A DNA stretch of 64,000 nucleotides from Planctomycetota bacterium (GCA_021413735.1 JAIOPV010000209.1:54173-118172), one strand, 5' to 3'; shown: positions 43,104 to 50,051, counted from the first letter of the stretch. Notes: generated by a model from the sequence alone, not told the origin. A program made the numbers and translations.

Positions 43104-44855
43104 TCACCCCGCGGCGGATTTCAGCGGAACCAACTCGCGTTCATCGAGGATCGCGTAACTGTAGCCCTGCTCCGTCAGGAACATCTGCCGGTGATGGGCG
43201 AAATCCAGTTCGCGCGTGTCCCGCGTCACCAATGTGTAGAAGTGCGCGTCGCCATCGCCGCTGCTCTTCGGTCGCAAGATGCGCCCCAATCGCTGCGCTT
43301 CCTCCTGACGTGAGCCGAACGTGCCCGACACCTGAATCAGCACGTTCGCGTCTGGCAAGTCGATCGCGAAGTTTCCGACCTTCGACAACACCAAGTGCCG
43401 AACTTCGCCCGAGCGGAACTTGTTGTACAGGTCTTCGCGCTCCGCACTCGGCGTGCTGCCCGTGATGATCGGAATCTCGAAACGATCACTCAGGCGGCGA
43501 AGCTGCGTCAGGTATTGACCGATCACCAGCACTCGCTGATCGTGGTAGCGAGCGAGCAGTTCCTCCACGACGTCGTCCTTGGCCTCGTTTTCGCTGGCGA
43601 TGCGGTACTTCGCACGATGATCCGCCACGGCATACGCCATGCGGTTCGCGTCGTCCGGCAACGCCACGCGAATCTCGGTACAACTCGCCGATGCGATCCA
43701 GCCCTTCGTTTCCAGTTCCCGCCACGGGACGTCGTACTTCTTCGGGCCGATCAGCGAGAAGACGTCGCCCTCGCGACCGTCTTCGCGAATCAGCGTCGCC
43801 GTGAGACCGAGACGACGACGTGCCTGAATCGTGGCAGTCACGCGGAACACCGGAGCCGGCAACAAGTGAACTTCGTCGTAAACGATCAGACCCCAGTCGC
43901 GCTTGTCGAAGAGGCCGAAGTGCGGGAAGTCTTCGGTTTTGTCCGGGCGATACGTCAGGATCTGGTACGTCGCCACGGTCACCGGGCCGATTTCCTTCGT
44001 GTCGCCGGTGTACTCTTTCACCTCGTCTTCGGTCAGCGTCGATTTGTCGATGATCTCGCGTCGCCATTGCTTCACGGCCGTGATGCTCGTGGTCAGCACC
44101 AGCGTATTCTTCTGAAGCAGGCACATGGCCACGATGCCAACGATGGTCTTGCCGGCACCGCAAGGCAGCACGATCACGCCCGAACCGCCACGAACGTCGC
44201 CGCCCGCATGGAAGACGTCGCCGGCTTCACGTTGGTAATCTCGCACGTTGAACGGTAGCCCGCTCGTGCACATTTCCCGCAGCTTCATCGGAAGATTCGC
44301 ACCTTCCGTGTAGCCGGCGAGGTCTTCCGCGGGGTAACCGAGCGTGATGAGCATTTGCTTCAGCACGCCGCGATACGCCGGATCGACGGCGAAACTCACG
44401 TCGTCGAGCTTCTCGCCGAGGTATTCTTTGAGCTTCTTCTGACGCGAAAGCTCCATCATCAGCGGCTTGTCGGCACACACGAGTTTCAGCGATTTCTCGT
44501 CGACTCGCTGCAACTTCACGCGACCGTAGCGGGCCACCGTTTCGGCGATGTCCAACGGCAGGTTCTGCGGGATCGGGAACTTCGTGTACTGCTGAAGCAC
44601 CGCGAGCACTTCGGCAGCGGTGAACCCAGCCGCTGCGGCGTTCCACAGCGACAGATTCGAGATGCGATACGTGTGGATATGCTCCGGACTCTTCTCCAAC
44701 TCCGCGAACGGAGCCAGCGCATCCCGAGCCGCGGCGTACTTCGGGTTATCGACCTCGACCAGCACGGACCGATCACCTTGCACGATGAACGGGTTCGCGG
44801 GGTCGCAGGTCATGGGCAGCGTCGCGGGGGACGCCGTTTGATTCTTCGGCGGCAT
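43104..44855 (-). CDS. XPB/Rad25-type DNA helicase
   Basis: 583 residues from ATG 44855. N-terminal XPB/Ssl2-like domain, then helicase motifs I PCGAGKT (231-237), Ia TTSITAVKQWRREI, II DEVH (327-330), III LTAT (351-354), the XPB RED element (Arg357-Glu358-Asp359), and VI QRLGRILRP. The DEVH box and RED motif are typical of XPB-type 3'-5' helicases, known in some bacteria including mycobacteria and planctomycetes. The likely role is DNA repair or transcription-linked unwinding. First gene of a two-gene set with the TIGR02996 protein. Confidence 0.93.
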   Translation of the reverse strand: MPPKNQTASPATLPMTCDPANPFIVQGDRSVLVEVDNPKYAAARDALAPFAELEKSPEHIHTYRISNLSLWNAAAAGFTAAEVLAVLQQYTKFPIPQNLPLDIAETVARYGRVKLQRVDEKSLKLVCADKPLMMELSRQKKLKEYLGEKLDDVSFAVDPAYRGVLKQMLITLGYPAEDLAGYTEGANLPMKLREMCTSGLPFNVRDYQREAGDVFHAGGDVRGGSGVIVLPCGAGKTIVGIVAMCLLQKNTLVLTTSITAVKQWRREIIDKSTLTEDEVKEYTGDTKEIGPVTVATYQILTYRPDKTEDFPHFGLFDKRDWGLIVYDEVHLLPAPVFRVTATIQARRRLGLTATLIREDGREGDVFSLIGPKKYDVPWRELETKGWIASASCTEIRVALPDDANRMAYAVADHRAKYRIASENEAKDDVVEELLARYHDQRVLVIGQYLTQLRRLSDRFEIPIITGSTPSAEREDLYNKFRSGEVRHLVLSKVGNFAIDLPDANVLIQVSGTFGSRQEEAQRLGRILRPKSSGDGDAHFYTLVTRDTRELDFAHHRQMFLTEQGYSYAILDERELVPLKSAAG

Positions 44856-45025
44856 GAGCACCGTCAGTTCGAGTGGGGCCCGGCAACAGGATGAGAACAC
44901 GGCCTGCCGGGTTCTCATCCACCAAGTTGAGCGGAACGACACATGCTAACGAGGTTTGGGCGCTGCGGGCAAGCGGAACTGCTCCGCTAAACGATATACT
45001 CGAATTGTCACCGGAGATTACGCCG

Positions 45026-45928
45026 ATGCCGCTCAAACTTTCTGCCTTCCCGAAGTGCTACCTCGACAAGATCGCGGGCGAACGCTCCATGACCGTGTTC
45101 GAGTGGATCGAACAGGCGAAACAGCTCGACGCCGACGGGCTCGAAATGTACGAGGGATTCTTCACCAGCCTTGAACCCAGTTATCTCGATGCCGTTGCCG
45201 AAGCCATTTCTGGCGCTGGCTTTGCGATGCCGATGCTGTGCTGTTCCCCCGACTTCACCAACCCCGACGCGGACACGAGAAAGCGTGCCGTCGACTACGA
45301 AATCGAGATGGTGCGGGTCACGCGGCGCCTTGGAGGGGCTGGCACCGTCTGCCGGGTGCTGAGCGGTCAGCGGTACCCATCCGTAAGTCGGCAACAGGGT
45401 TTGGAATGGGCCGCCGAGTGCATTAATGCCTGTCTGCCAGCCGCCCGCGAATGTGGAGTGATTCTCGGCTTGGAGAACCATTACAAGGATGGTTTCTGGA
45501 AGTTTCCCGAGTTCGCCCAGAAGAAGGATGTGTTCCTCGATCTGGTGGCGATGATCCCGGACCGAACGAATTTCGGCGTGCAATACGACCCATCGAACGC
45601 CGTGGTGGCGGGCGACGATCCGATCGAACTGCTGAAGGCGGTCGCTGACCGCGTGGTGAGCATGCACGCGAGCGACCGCTATCTGGAACCTGGGGCAACA
45701 CTCGACGATCTGAAGCAAGCCGACGGCAGCATCGGCTACTTCTCGAAGCTGAAGCACGGCGTCACGGGCAAGGGACTGAACGACTACGACGCAATCTTCT
45801 CGACGCTGGCCGCGGCGAACTATCGCGGTTGGGTGAGCATCGAAGACGGCATGAACGGCATGGAAGAAATGTCGGAATCGTTGGCGTTCTTGCGTCGCAT
45901 TGTGGCGAAGTATTTCCCAAACGTTTAG
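45026..45928 (+). CDS. Sugar phosphate isomerase/epimerase (xylose-isomerase-like TIM barrel)
   Basis: 300 residues from ATG 45026 (GGAG nine bases upstream). Barrel elements: DGLEMYEGFF, PMLCCSPDFTNP, GLENHYKDGFW, GVQYDPSNAVVAGDDP, SMHASDRY and WVSIEDGMNG, which provide the usual Glu/Asp/His metal ligands. Relatives are IolE-like isomerases and inositol or sugar epimerases. It pairs with the following oxidoreductase, 35 nt downstream. Its stop TAG lies in the repeat motif described at 4125. Confidence 0.88.
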   Translation: MPLKLSAFPKCYLDKIAGERSMTVFEWIEQAKQLDADGLEMYEGFFTSLEPSYLDAVAEAISGAGFAMPMLCCSPDFTNPDADTRKRAVDYEIEMVRVTRRLGGAGTVCRVLSGQRYPSVSRQQGLEWAAECINACLPAARECGVILGLENHYKDGFWKFPEFAQKKDVFLDLVAMIPDRTNFGVQYDPSNAVVAGDDPIELLKAVADRVVSMHASDRYLEPGATLDDLKQADGSIGYFSKLKHGVTGKGLNDYDAIFSTLAAANYRGWVSIEDGMNGMEEMSESLAFLRRIVAKYFPNV

Positions 45929-45958
45929 CCGCGACGCGACAGCGGAGCGTGTGAGGCC
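45922..45958 (+). repeat. Copy 2 of CGTTTAGCCGCGAC...GGAGCG.GTGAG.CC motif
   Basis: Nearly repeats 4125-4160. Here the TAG inside CGTTTAGCC is the stop codon of the isomerase, and the element occupies the space before the Gfo/Idh/MocA gene. Confidence 0.7.
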
Positions 45959-45963
45959 AATAC

Positions 45964-47040
45964 ATGAAACCCGTGCGTGTCGGTTTGATCGGGTGCGGCA
46001 AGGTGGGCACGATCCACGCGGCCGCCTTGAATTCACTTCCGGAGGCTGAACTCGTCGCGTGCTGCGATGCTGTACCTGATCGTGCTGGTGCGTTCGCTGC
46101 GAAGTACGGCGGCAAGCCATTCTCCGATCTCGCGACGATGCTTCGTGATGGCGGCGTCGAAGCGGTCATCATCGGCACGCCGCATCCGCTTCATGCTCAA
46201 CCCGCGATTCAGGCTGCCGAGGCGGGTGTTCACGTTCTCGTTGAGAAGCCGCTGGCGGCTTCTCTCGCCGATTGCGACGCGATGCTCGCCGCTGCGAAGA
46301 AGACCGGCGTGAAACTCGGCGTCATCAGTCAGCGACGGTTCTACGAGCCGGTGGTTCGCATGAAGGAGGCGATCGACGCTGGCAAGATCGGGAAGCCGTC
46401 GCTGGGGGTGTTCATCCAGTACAGTTGGCGAGACGCAGCGTATTACCTCTCCGATCCGTGGCGGGGCAAGTGGGACACCGAGGGCGGCGGCGTGCTGGTG
46501 AATCAGTCGCCGCACCAGCTCGACATTCTGCTGTGGCTCATGGGGCCGGTCGCGGAGGTGAGCGGGCAGTGGGCGAACGTGAATCATCCGGGCGTGGAGG
46601 TGGACGACACGGCGGTCGCGAGCATCAAGTTCAAGAACGGCGGGCTTGGGTCAATTGCGACGTCGGTGGCACAGAAGCCGGGGATTTACACGAAGGTTCA
46701 CATTCACGGTTCGTCGGGCGCGTCGGTGGGGGTCGAGACGGATCGCGGTGCGACGTTCATTGCGGGCGTGTCTGCGGTGGCCGAGCCGCCGTTGAACGAC
46801 ATCTGGACGATTCCGGGCGAGGAACATCGGCTCGCGGAGTTTCATCACGAAGACCGCCACCGCTTCAAGACGATGGACGCGACGGTGCACTATCACAAGT
46901 TGCAGATCGCGGATTTCGTGCTGTCGATTCGCGACGGCAAACAGTTGTTGGTGACGGGCGAAGATGGCCGTGCCGTGGTGGAACTGTTCTCGGCGATTTA
47001 TCAATCCGCGAAGGAAGGCCGTCCGGTGAAACTCAGTTAG
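45964..47040 (+). CDS. Gfo/Idh/MocA family oxidoreductase
   Basis: 358 residues. Rossmann start GLIGCGKVGTIHAAAL, then CCDAVPDRA, IIGTPHPLHA, VLVEKPLA (EKP motif with the catalytic-area Lys) and a C-terminal beta domain. NAD(P)-dependent sugar or inositol dehydrogenase group. It follows the isomerase gene and likely shares its transcript, which suggests a small sugar-conversion unit. The substrate is not predictable. Confidence 0.93.
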   Translation: MKPVRVGLIGCGKVGTIHAAALNSLPEAELVACCDAVPDRAGAFAAKYGGKPFSDLATMLRDGGVEAVIIGTPHPLHAQPAIQAAEAGVHVLVEKPLAASLADCDAMLAAAKKTGVKLGVISQRRFYEPVVRMKEAIDAGKIGKPSLGVFIQYSWRDAAYYLSDPWRGKWDTEGGGVLVNQSPHQLDILLWLMGPVAEVSGQWANVNHPGVEVDDTAVASIKFKNGGLGSIATSVAQKPGIYTKVHIHGSSGASVGVETDRGATFIAGVSAVAEPPLNDIWTIPGEEHRLAEFHHEDRHRFKTMDATVHYHKLQIADFVLSIRDGKQLLVTGEDGRAVVELFSAIYQSAKEGRPVKLS

Positions 47041-47059
47041 ATTAGTTTTGGGAAAGGTG

Positions 47060-47109
47060 TAGCGGCGGCCCCAACGGGGCCGCATGTCGCCCCGCTGGGG
47101 CGACCGCTA
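47060..47109. repeat. 21-bp inverted repeat, TAGCGGCGGCCCCAACGGGGC family
   Basis: Arms 47060-47080 and 47089-47109 pair with few mismatches. The end of the right arm carries the TAG stop codon of ribD on the minus strand (47107-47109), exactly as the 5662-5716 copy does for rdgB. It lies between convergent genes. Confidence 0.88.
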
Positions 47110-48207
47110 CTTCGCGAGCCCATGCACATACACATCGCGGCCCGATGGCTCGAACGTGCATTCCGCCAGTTCAAACGCATCGGCCATCAGCTTCACGCCG
47201 CGACCGGCAACTGGTGACAACGCACTGTCACCGCCGACGATCTTCGGGGCAATGAAGACGTGAAACTCGTCGGCAGCTTTCGCATCCAGGAACGAGCCGA
47301 GCAATCCCGCACCACCTTCGACTAGCACGTTCGTGAATCGTCGCTTGCCGAGATCCGCGAGCACTGCGTCGAGTGACAACCGGTTGTCATTCGCGGGAAG
47401 TGCGACCACTTCGGCACCGTCCGCACGCCAACCCGCGAACTTTCCCTCGTTCCCCATTGCAGTGTAAATCAGCACAAGCCCCTCCCGCACCGACTCCCGT
47501 AGCTGACACCGCTCGGGCAGATCACCCGATGCAGTCACAACCACGCGAGCCGCGACACGCGGGCCTGCCGGTCGTGCGGTCAGCAAGGGATCATCAGCGA
47601 CAACCGTTCCGCGACCCACGATCACCGCATCGACACGCCCTCGCAGTTCGTGAACACGTCGCCGTGACTCTTCGCCACTGATCCACTTCGAGTCAGAGGT
47701 GCGAGTCGCTATCTTGCCGTCGAGCGTCATCGCCCACTTGAGATGCACCCACGGCCGATCCGTGTGGAGCAACTTCAGATACGGAGCGTTCAGCTTGTGA
47801 GCCTCGGCAGCGCACACGCCAACCTGAACCTCCACCCCGGCATCGCGAAGGATCTTCAGCCCGCCGCCCGCGACTCTCGGGAATGGATCGGCCATCGCCA
47901 CCACAACCCGACTAACCCCTGCCTTCAGAACGGCGTCGGTGCAGGGCGGCGTCTTGCCGTGATGGCAACACGGTTCAAGAGTTACGATCAGTGTGCCGTC
48001 GCGTGCCTTCTCCCCCGCGGCCTGAAGCGCGAACACCTCCGCATGCGGGCCGCCGAACCTCTGGTGCCAGCCTTCGCCAACGAGATTCCCAGCCGAATCC
48101 AGCACGACAGCCCCGACCATCGGGTTCGGTTCGACAAATCCACGCCCGCGCGCCGCGAGCGCAAGAGCGTGCCGCATCAAGGATTCGAGATCGTATGGTG
48201 GGGTCAT
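47107..48207 (-). CDS. ribD: Bifunctional deaminase/reductase RibD
   Basis: 366 residues from ATG 48207. N-terminal cytidine-deaminase-like domain with HAE (55-57) and LEPCCHHGKTPPC (Cys80/81 and Cys89 zinc site), followed by the C-terminal reductase domain (LKWAMTLDGKIAT, VGRGTVVADDPLLTARP, VEGGAGLLGSF). RibD catalyses the second and third steps of riboflavin synthesis. It is not next to other rib genes. Its upstream side faces the small ORF and terminator that precede the tRNA array. Its stop codon lies in an inverted repeat. Confidence 0.95.
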   Translation of the reverse strand: MTPPYDLESLMRHALALAARGRGFVEPNPMVGAVVLDSAGNLVGEGWHQRFGGPHAEVFALQAAGEKARDGTLIVTLEPCCHHGKTPPCTDAVLKAGVSRVVVAMADPFPRVAGGGLKILRDAGVEVQVGVCAAEAHKLNAPYLKLLHTDRPWVHLKWAMTLDGKIATRTSDSKWISGEESRRRVHELRGRVDAVIVGRGTVVADDPLLTARPAGPRVAARVVVTASGDLPERCQLRESVREGLVLIYTAMGNEGKFAGWRADGAEVVALPANDNRLSLDAVLADLGKRRFTNVLVEGGAGLLGSFLDAKAADEFHVFIAPKIVGGDSALSPVAGRGVKLMADAFELAECTFEPSGRDVYVHGLAK

Positions 48208-48336
48208 TTGATGAGTCAGCGAGAAAAAATTCGATTCTTTGCGAACCAACGTCCAATTCGTGCGTCTATCTAGCGTATAAGTTAATGCGGCAGGCAACTC
48301 CCGTAACGGACCTACGAGATAAAAGAAAATACTCCC

Positions 48337-48477
48337 ATGACACGCTTACTCACGAGTACCGAACTTCATCTGACGACCGCAGGCGTTCGCGCCAGCGTCG
48401 TTGCGAAGAAGATGCGTCTCGCGGGTGAAGTCGTCGGTGGGTTGGGTTATTGGCTGACGCTTGATACGAGTGGGTGA
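48337..48477 (+). CDS. 46-residue ORF upstream of the tRNA array
   Basis: ATG 48337, TGA 48475-48477. The product begins MTRLLTSTELHLTT and is mixed hydrophobic/basic with a glycine-rich middle. No family recognised, and there is no clear ribosome binding site (CTCCC precedes the ATG). Its reading frame ends 28 nt before a strong terminator, so it may be a leader-type transcript unit for the array or an unrelated small gene. Confidence 0.35.
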   Translation: MTRLLTSTELHLTTAGVRASVVAKKMRLAGEVVGGLGYWLTLDTSG

Positions 48478-48504
48478 CCCTCTACGCCAATCGCGGGCAA
48501 CGCG

Positions 48505-48549
48505 AACCGGCCGGGGGTCTTCACAAGAGACCTCCGGCCGGTTCTTTTT
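48505..48549 (+). terminator. Strong intrinsic terminator before the tRNA array
   Basis: A long stem (AACCGGCCGG near 48505-48514 with CCGGCCGGTT at 48533-48542, plus an inner GGTCT/AGACC) is followed by CTTTTT at 48544-48549. It lies only 21 nt upstream of the first tRNA gene. It either ends transcription of the upstream unit, or acts as a regulated attenuator if the array's promoter lies further upstream. Confidence 0.9.
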
Positions 48550-48569
48550 GTTGGGTTTTGTAGGTAAAC

Positions 48570-48642
48570 GCCCCGATCTGCTTCTGGTGAGGCAAGTGGC
48601 CTTTCAAGCCGCTTAGGTTGGGTTCGAATCCCACTCGGGGTA
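48570..48642 (+). tRNA. tRNA-Glu (UUC)
   Basis: 73 nt. Acceptor GCCCCGA/TCGGGGT, anticodon stem GTGGC/GCCGC, loop CTTTCAA, T-loop TTCGAAT. Discriminator A, then CT. D-stem only three bp. Confidence 0.88.
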
Positions 48643-48653
48643 CTGGTTTGCAC

Positions 48654-48736
48654 AGGTGGGGATTGCGTCTGGGAACGCACTCGGTTTCCAAAACCGACGG
48701 CCATGTGTCTGCGGGGTTCGATTCCTCCCCTGCCTG
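48654..48736 (+). tRNA. tRNA with Trp anticodon (CCA) and long variable arm
   Basis: 83 nt. Acceptor AGGTGGG/CCTGCCT (A1-U72) and discriminator G73 as in bacterial tRNA-Trp; anticodon stem TCGGT/ACCGA, loop TTCCAAA. The variable region is 14 nt and can pair GGC with GTC, a class II arm never expected in tRNA-Trp. U8 is replaced by G, and the T-stem has a mismatch at 49-65. Followed by CTGG. Confidence 0.8.
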
Positions 48737-48749
48737 CTGGTTGATGAAC

Positions 48750-48821
48750 GTCCTGTGACGAAGCGGGTGTGACGGCCTGTCTGTCTAACAGGTGAGACGG
48801 GTTCGAGTCCCGTACAGGACG
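48750..48821 (+). tRNA. tRNA-Asp (GUC), copy 1
   Basis: 72 nt. Acceptor GTCCTGT/ACAGGAC, anticodon stem CCTGT/ACAGG, loop CTGTCTA (U37, unusual), T-arm ACGGG-TTCGAGT-CCCGT, G73. Position 8 is G and the D-arm is barely pairable. Followed by CTG. Confidence 0.8.
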
Positions 48822-48834
48822 CTGTTGGAAATAC

Positions 48835-48907
48835 GGTCCCGCGGGCAAGTGGTTAAGCCGTCTCCCTGTCAAGGAGAAGAACGGGGGTTCGATTCCCCTC
48901 GGGACCG
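48835..48907 (+). tRNA. tRNA-Asp (GUC), copy 2
   Basis: 73 nt. Acceptor GGTCCCG/CGGGACC, loop CTGTCAA on stem TCTCC/GGAGA, G73. Position 8 is C, D-stem GGC/GCC. Followed by CTG. The sequence is clearly different from copy 1. Confidence 0.85.
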
Positions 48908-48915
48908 CTGAATAT

Positions 48916-48991
48916 GGAAGTGTGGACTGACGTTGGCTTAGGCGCCTGCCTCTTAAGCAGGATCACGTGGGTTCGATTCCCACCGCTTCCA
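48916..48991 (+). tRNA. tRNA-Lys (CUU)
   Basis: 76 nt. Acceptor GGAAGTG/CGCTTCC, anticodon stem CCTGC/GCAGG, loop CTCTTAA, T-arm GTGGG-TTCGATT-CCCAC, A73. D-stem has one mismatch. Followed by CTG. Confidence 0.88.
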
Positions 48992-49005
48992 CTGTCGGTG
49001 TATAT

Positions 49006-49077
49006 GCGTCCGTGGTGTAGTAGCAAACATGCCACCCTCCCAACGTGGCGTCGCGGGTGCGAGTCCCGCCGGATGCT
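49006..49077 (+). tRNA. tRNA-Gly (CCC)
   Basis: 72 nt. Acceptor GCGTCCG/CGGATGC, loop CTCCCAA on stem CCACC/CGTGG (31-39 mismatch), U73 as usual for Gly. T-loop is TGCGAGT, so position 55 is G instead of U. Followed by CTG. Confidence 0.82.
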
Positions 49078-49095
49078 CTGATTGATATGTACGAT

Positions 49096-49166
49096 GCGCC
49101 CATGATGTAGCGGCTGCCTGTCGCCTTGCCATGGCGGATGTGTGGGTTCGACTCCCACTGGGCGCT
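49096..49166 (+). tRNA. tRNA-Gly (GCC)
   Basis: 71 nt. Acceptor GCGCCCA/TGGGCGC, anticodon stem TCGCC/GGCGG, loop TTGCCAT, U73, T-arm GTGGG-TTCGACT-CCCAC. D-arm weak. Followed by CTG. Confidence 0.85.
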
Positions 49167-49177
49167 CTGTTGACTAT

Positions 49178-49248
49178 GCCTCTGTGATGTAGTGGAAGCT
49201 TGCGACCTTGGTATGGTTGAAGCGTGGGTTCGATTCCCACCGGAGGCT
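49178..49248 (+). tRNA. tRNA-Thr (GGU)
   Basis: 71 nt. Acceptor GCCTCTG/CGGAGGC, loop TTGGTAT on stem CGACC/GGTTG, T-arm GTGGG-TTCGATT-CCCAC. The discriminator is U rather than the common A, as in the other Thr gene of this array. Followed by CTGG. The body resembles the preceding Gly(GCC) gene. Confidence 0.82.
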
Positions 49249-49258
49249 CTGGATATAT

Positions 49259-49332
49259 GGCACGATACGCCAACTGGGAGAGCACCCAAGCTCAAACCTT
49301 GGGGGATGTGGGTTCGACTCCCACTCGTGCTA
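49259..49332 (+). tRNA. tRNA with Leu anticodon (CAA) but class I body
   Basis: 74 nt. Acceptor GGCACGA/TCGTGCT (G1-U72), D-arm with CTGGGAGAGCA, anticodon stem CCAAG/CTTGG (a sixth pair can form), loop CTCAAAC, A73. The variable loop is about 5 nt, whereas all ordinary bacterial tRNA-Leu have a long arm. Followed by CT. Confidence 0.8.
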
Positions 49333-49334
49333 CT

Positions 49335-49348
49335 ACCGCGAAAGCGGT
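49335..49348 (+). other. GNRA-type hairpin in spacer
   Basis: ACCGC-GAAA-GCGGT: a five-bp stem closed by a GAAA tetraloop, in the spacer between Leu(CAA) and Tyr. It could be a processing signal. Confidence 0.5.
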
Positions 49349-49353
49349 GAATC

Positions 49354-49438
49354 GCCTTCGGACGTGCGGTGGTCCGCCAGGCCGCCTGTAAAGCGGTCGC
49401 CTTCATTGGCATTGTGGGTTCAATTCCCACCCGGGGCA
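49354..49438 (+). tRNA. tRNA-Tyr (GUA)
   Basis: 85 nt, class II as normal for bacterial Tyr. Anticodon stem GCCGC/GCGGT, loop CTGTAAA; variable arm GCC-TTCATT-GGC; T-arm GTGGG-TTCAATT-CCCAC; A73. Acceptor GCCTTCG pairs with CCGGGGC except at 6-67, so the 5' boundary is slightly uncertain. Followed by CTG. Confidence 0.78.
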
Positions 49439-49451
49439 CTGTTGTATGAAT

Positions 49452-49524
49452 GGCCCGTTCTTCTAATGGCTTAGGATGGCAGGTTCTCAACCTGTGAATG
49501 GGGGTTCGAATCCCCCACGGGTCA
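49452..49524 (+). tRNA. tRNA-Glu (CUC)
   Basis: 73 nt. Acceptor GGCCCGT/ACGGGTC, anticodon stem GCAGG/CCTGT, loop TTCTCAA, T-arm GGGGG-TTCGAAT-CCCCC, A73. Followed by CTG. First gene before a repeat-filled gap. Confidence 0.87.
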
Positions 49525-49532
49525 CTGTCGAA

Positions 49533-49620
49533 AACGATGAACGATGAACGATGAACGATGAATAGAAACTGAACTTGTTCCAGTCCTGAATTTCTCGTTC
49601 ATTATTCATCGTTCATCGTT
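49533..49620. repeat. ACGATGA-type tandem-arm inverted repeat (copy 1)
   Basis: Left arm: four tandem ACGATGA words (49534-49562). Right arm: TTCATTATTCATCGTTCATCGTT (about 49598-49620). It occupies the 104-nt spacer between Glu(CUC) and Leu(UAG). Confidence 0.85.
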
Positions 49621-49628
49621 GCAAACAT

Positions 49629-49702
49629 GGTGATGTAGACCAACGGTAGGAGTCACCACGCTTAGAACGTGGGCAGTGTGGGTTCGAATCCCTCCATCAC
49701 TA
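49629..49702 (+). tRNA. tRNA with Leu anticodon (UAG) but class I body
   Basis: 74 nt. Acceptor GGTGATG/CATCACT, D-stem GAC/GTC, anticodon stem CCACG/CGTGG, loop CTTAGAA, A73. The variable loop is only 5 nt (GCAGT), unlike normal tRNA-Leu. T-stem has a U-U mismatch. Followed by CTG. Confidence 0.82.
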
Positions 49703-49713
49703 CTGATTGATAT

Positions 49714-49781
49714 TGCAGACGGGCCGGCGCCCGGTCGGGTCTCATAAGCCTGAATGCTGAGTTCAACTCTCAGGTCTGCAA
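49714..49781 (+). tRNA. tRNA with CAU anticodon, copy 1 (Met or Ile2)
   Basis: 68 nt. Acceptor TGCAGAC/GTCTGCA, tiny D-arm (loop about 5 nt), anticodon stem CGGGT/GCCTG, loop CTCATAA, A73. Two nt from copy 2, with which it shares the anticodon arm. Initiator, elongator and Ile2 cannot be separated by eye. Followed by CT. Confidence 0.75.
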
Positions 49782-49783
49782 CT

Positions 49784-49853
49784 TGCGGGCGGGCTGGTGC
49801 TCAACCGGGTCTCATAAGCCTGGTCTGTCGGGTTCGATTCCCGAGCTTCGCAA
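49784..49853 (+). tRNA. tRNA with CAU anticodon, copy 2 (Met or Ile2)
   Basis: 70 nt. The anticodon arm is identical to copy 1 (CGGGT-CTCATAA-GCCTG). The acceptor TGCGGGC or GCGGGCG pairs only partly with the 3' strand, so its ends are uncertain by one base. T-arm TCGGG-TTCGATT-CCCGA. Followed by CTG. Confidence 0.65.
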
Positions 49854-49876
49854 CTGCTATCTCCGGATGGCAACAT

Positions 49877-49958
49877 GGCCTGGTGGTGTAATGGTAGCCA
49901 CGTCGGTCTCAGATGCCGATGCCGTTGAGGCGTGAGGGTTCGACTCCCTCCTGGGCCA
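49877..49958 (+). tRNA. tRNA-Leu (CAG)
   Basis: 82 nt, normal class II Leu. Acceptor GGCCTGG/CTGGGCC, anticodon stem TCGGT/GCCGA, loop CTCAGAT, variable arm GCC-GTTGA-GGC, A73. Followed by CTG. Confidence 0.88.
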
Positions 49959-49985
49959 CTGAAACACGATTGATTCGCATTATTG

Positions 49986-50044
49986 GTCCGAGCCCGAGCG
50001 CCAGCGAGGGAACAGCGGAACCTCGCTGGCGCTCGGGCTCGGAC
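49986..50044. repeat. Perfect 24-bp inverted repeat, GAGCCCGAGCGCCAGCGAGG family
   Basis: Arms 49986-50009 and 50021-50044 are exact complements across 11 nt. Related to the element at 25295-25351. It fills the spacer between the two class II Leu genes. Confidence 0.92.
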
Positions 50045-50051
50045 GGATCTT

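Noticed and set aside
48963..49490. 175-residue minus-strand frame across tRNA genes, with repeated GIEPT and SRTHT-like words
   Set aside because: The recurring words are translations of conserved TTCGA T-loops; these are tRNA genes, not protein.
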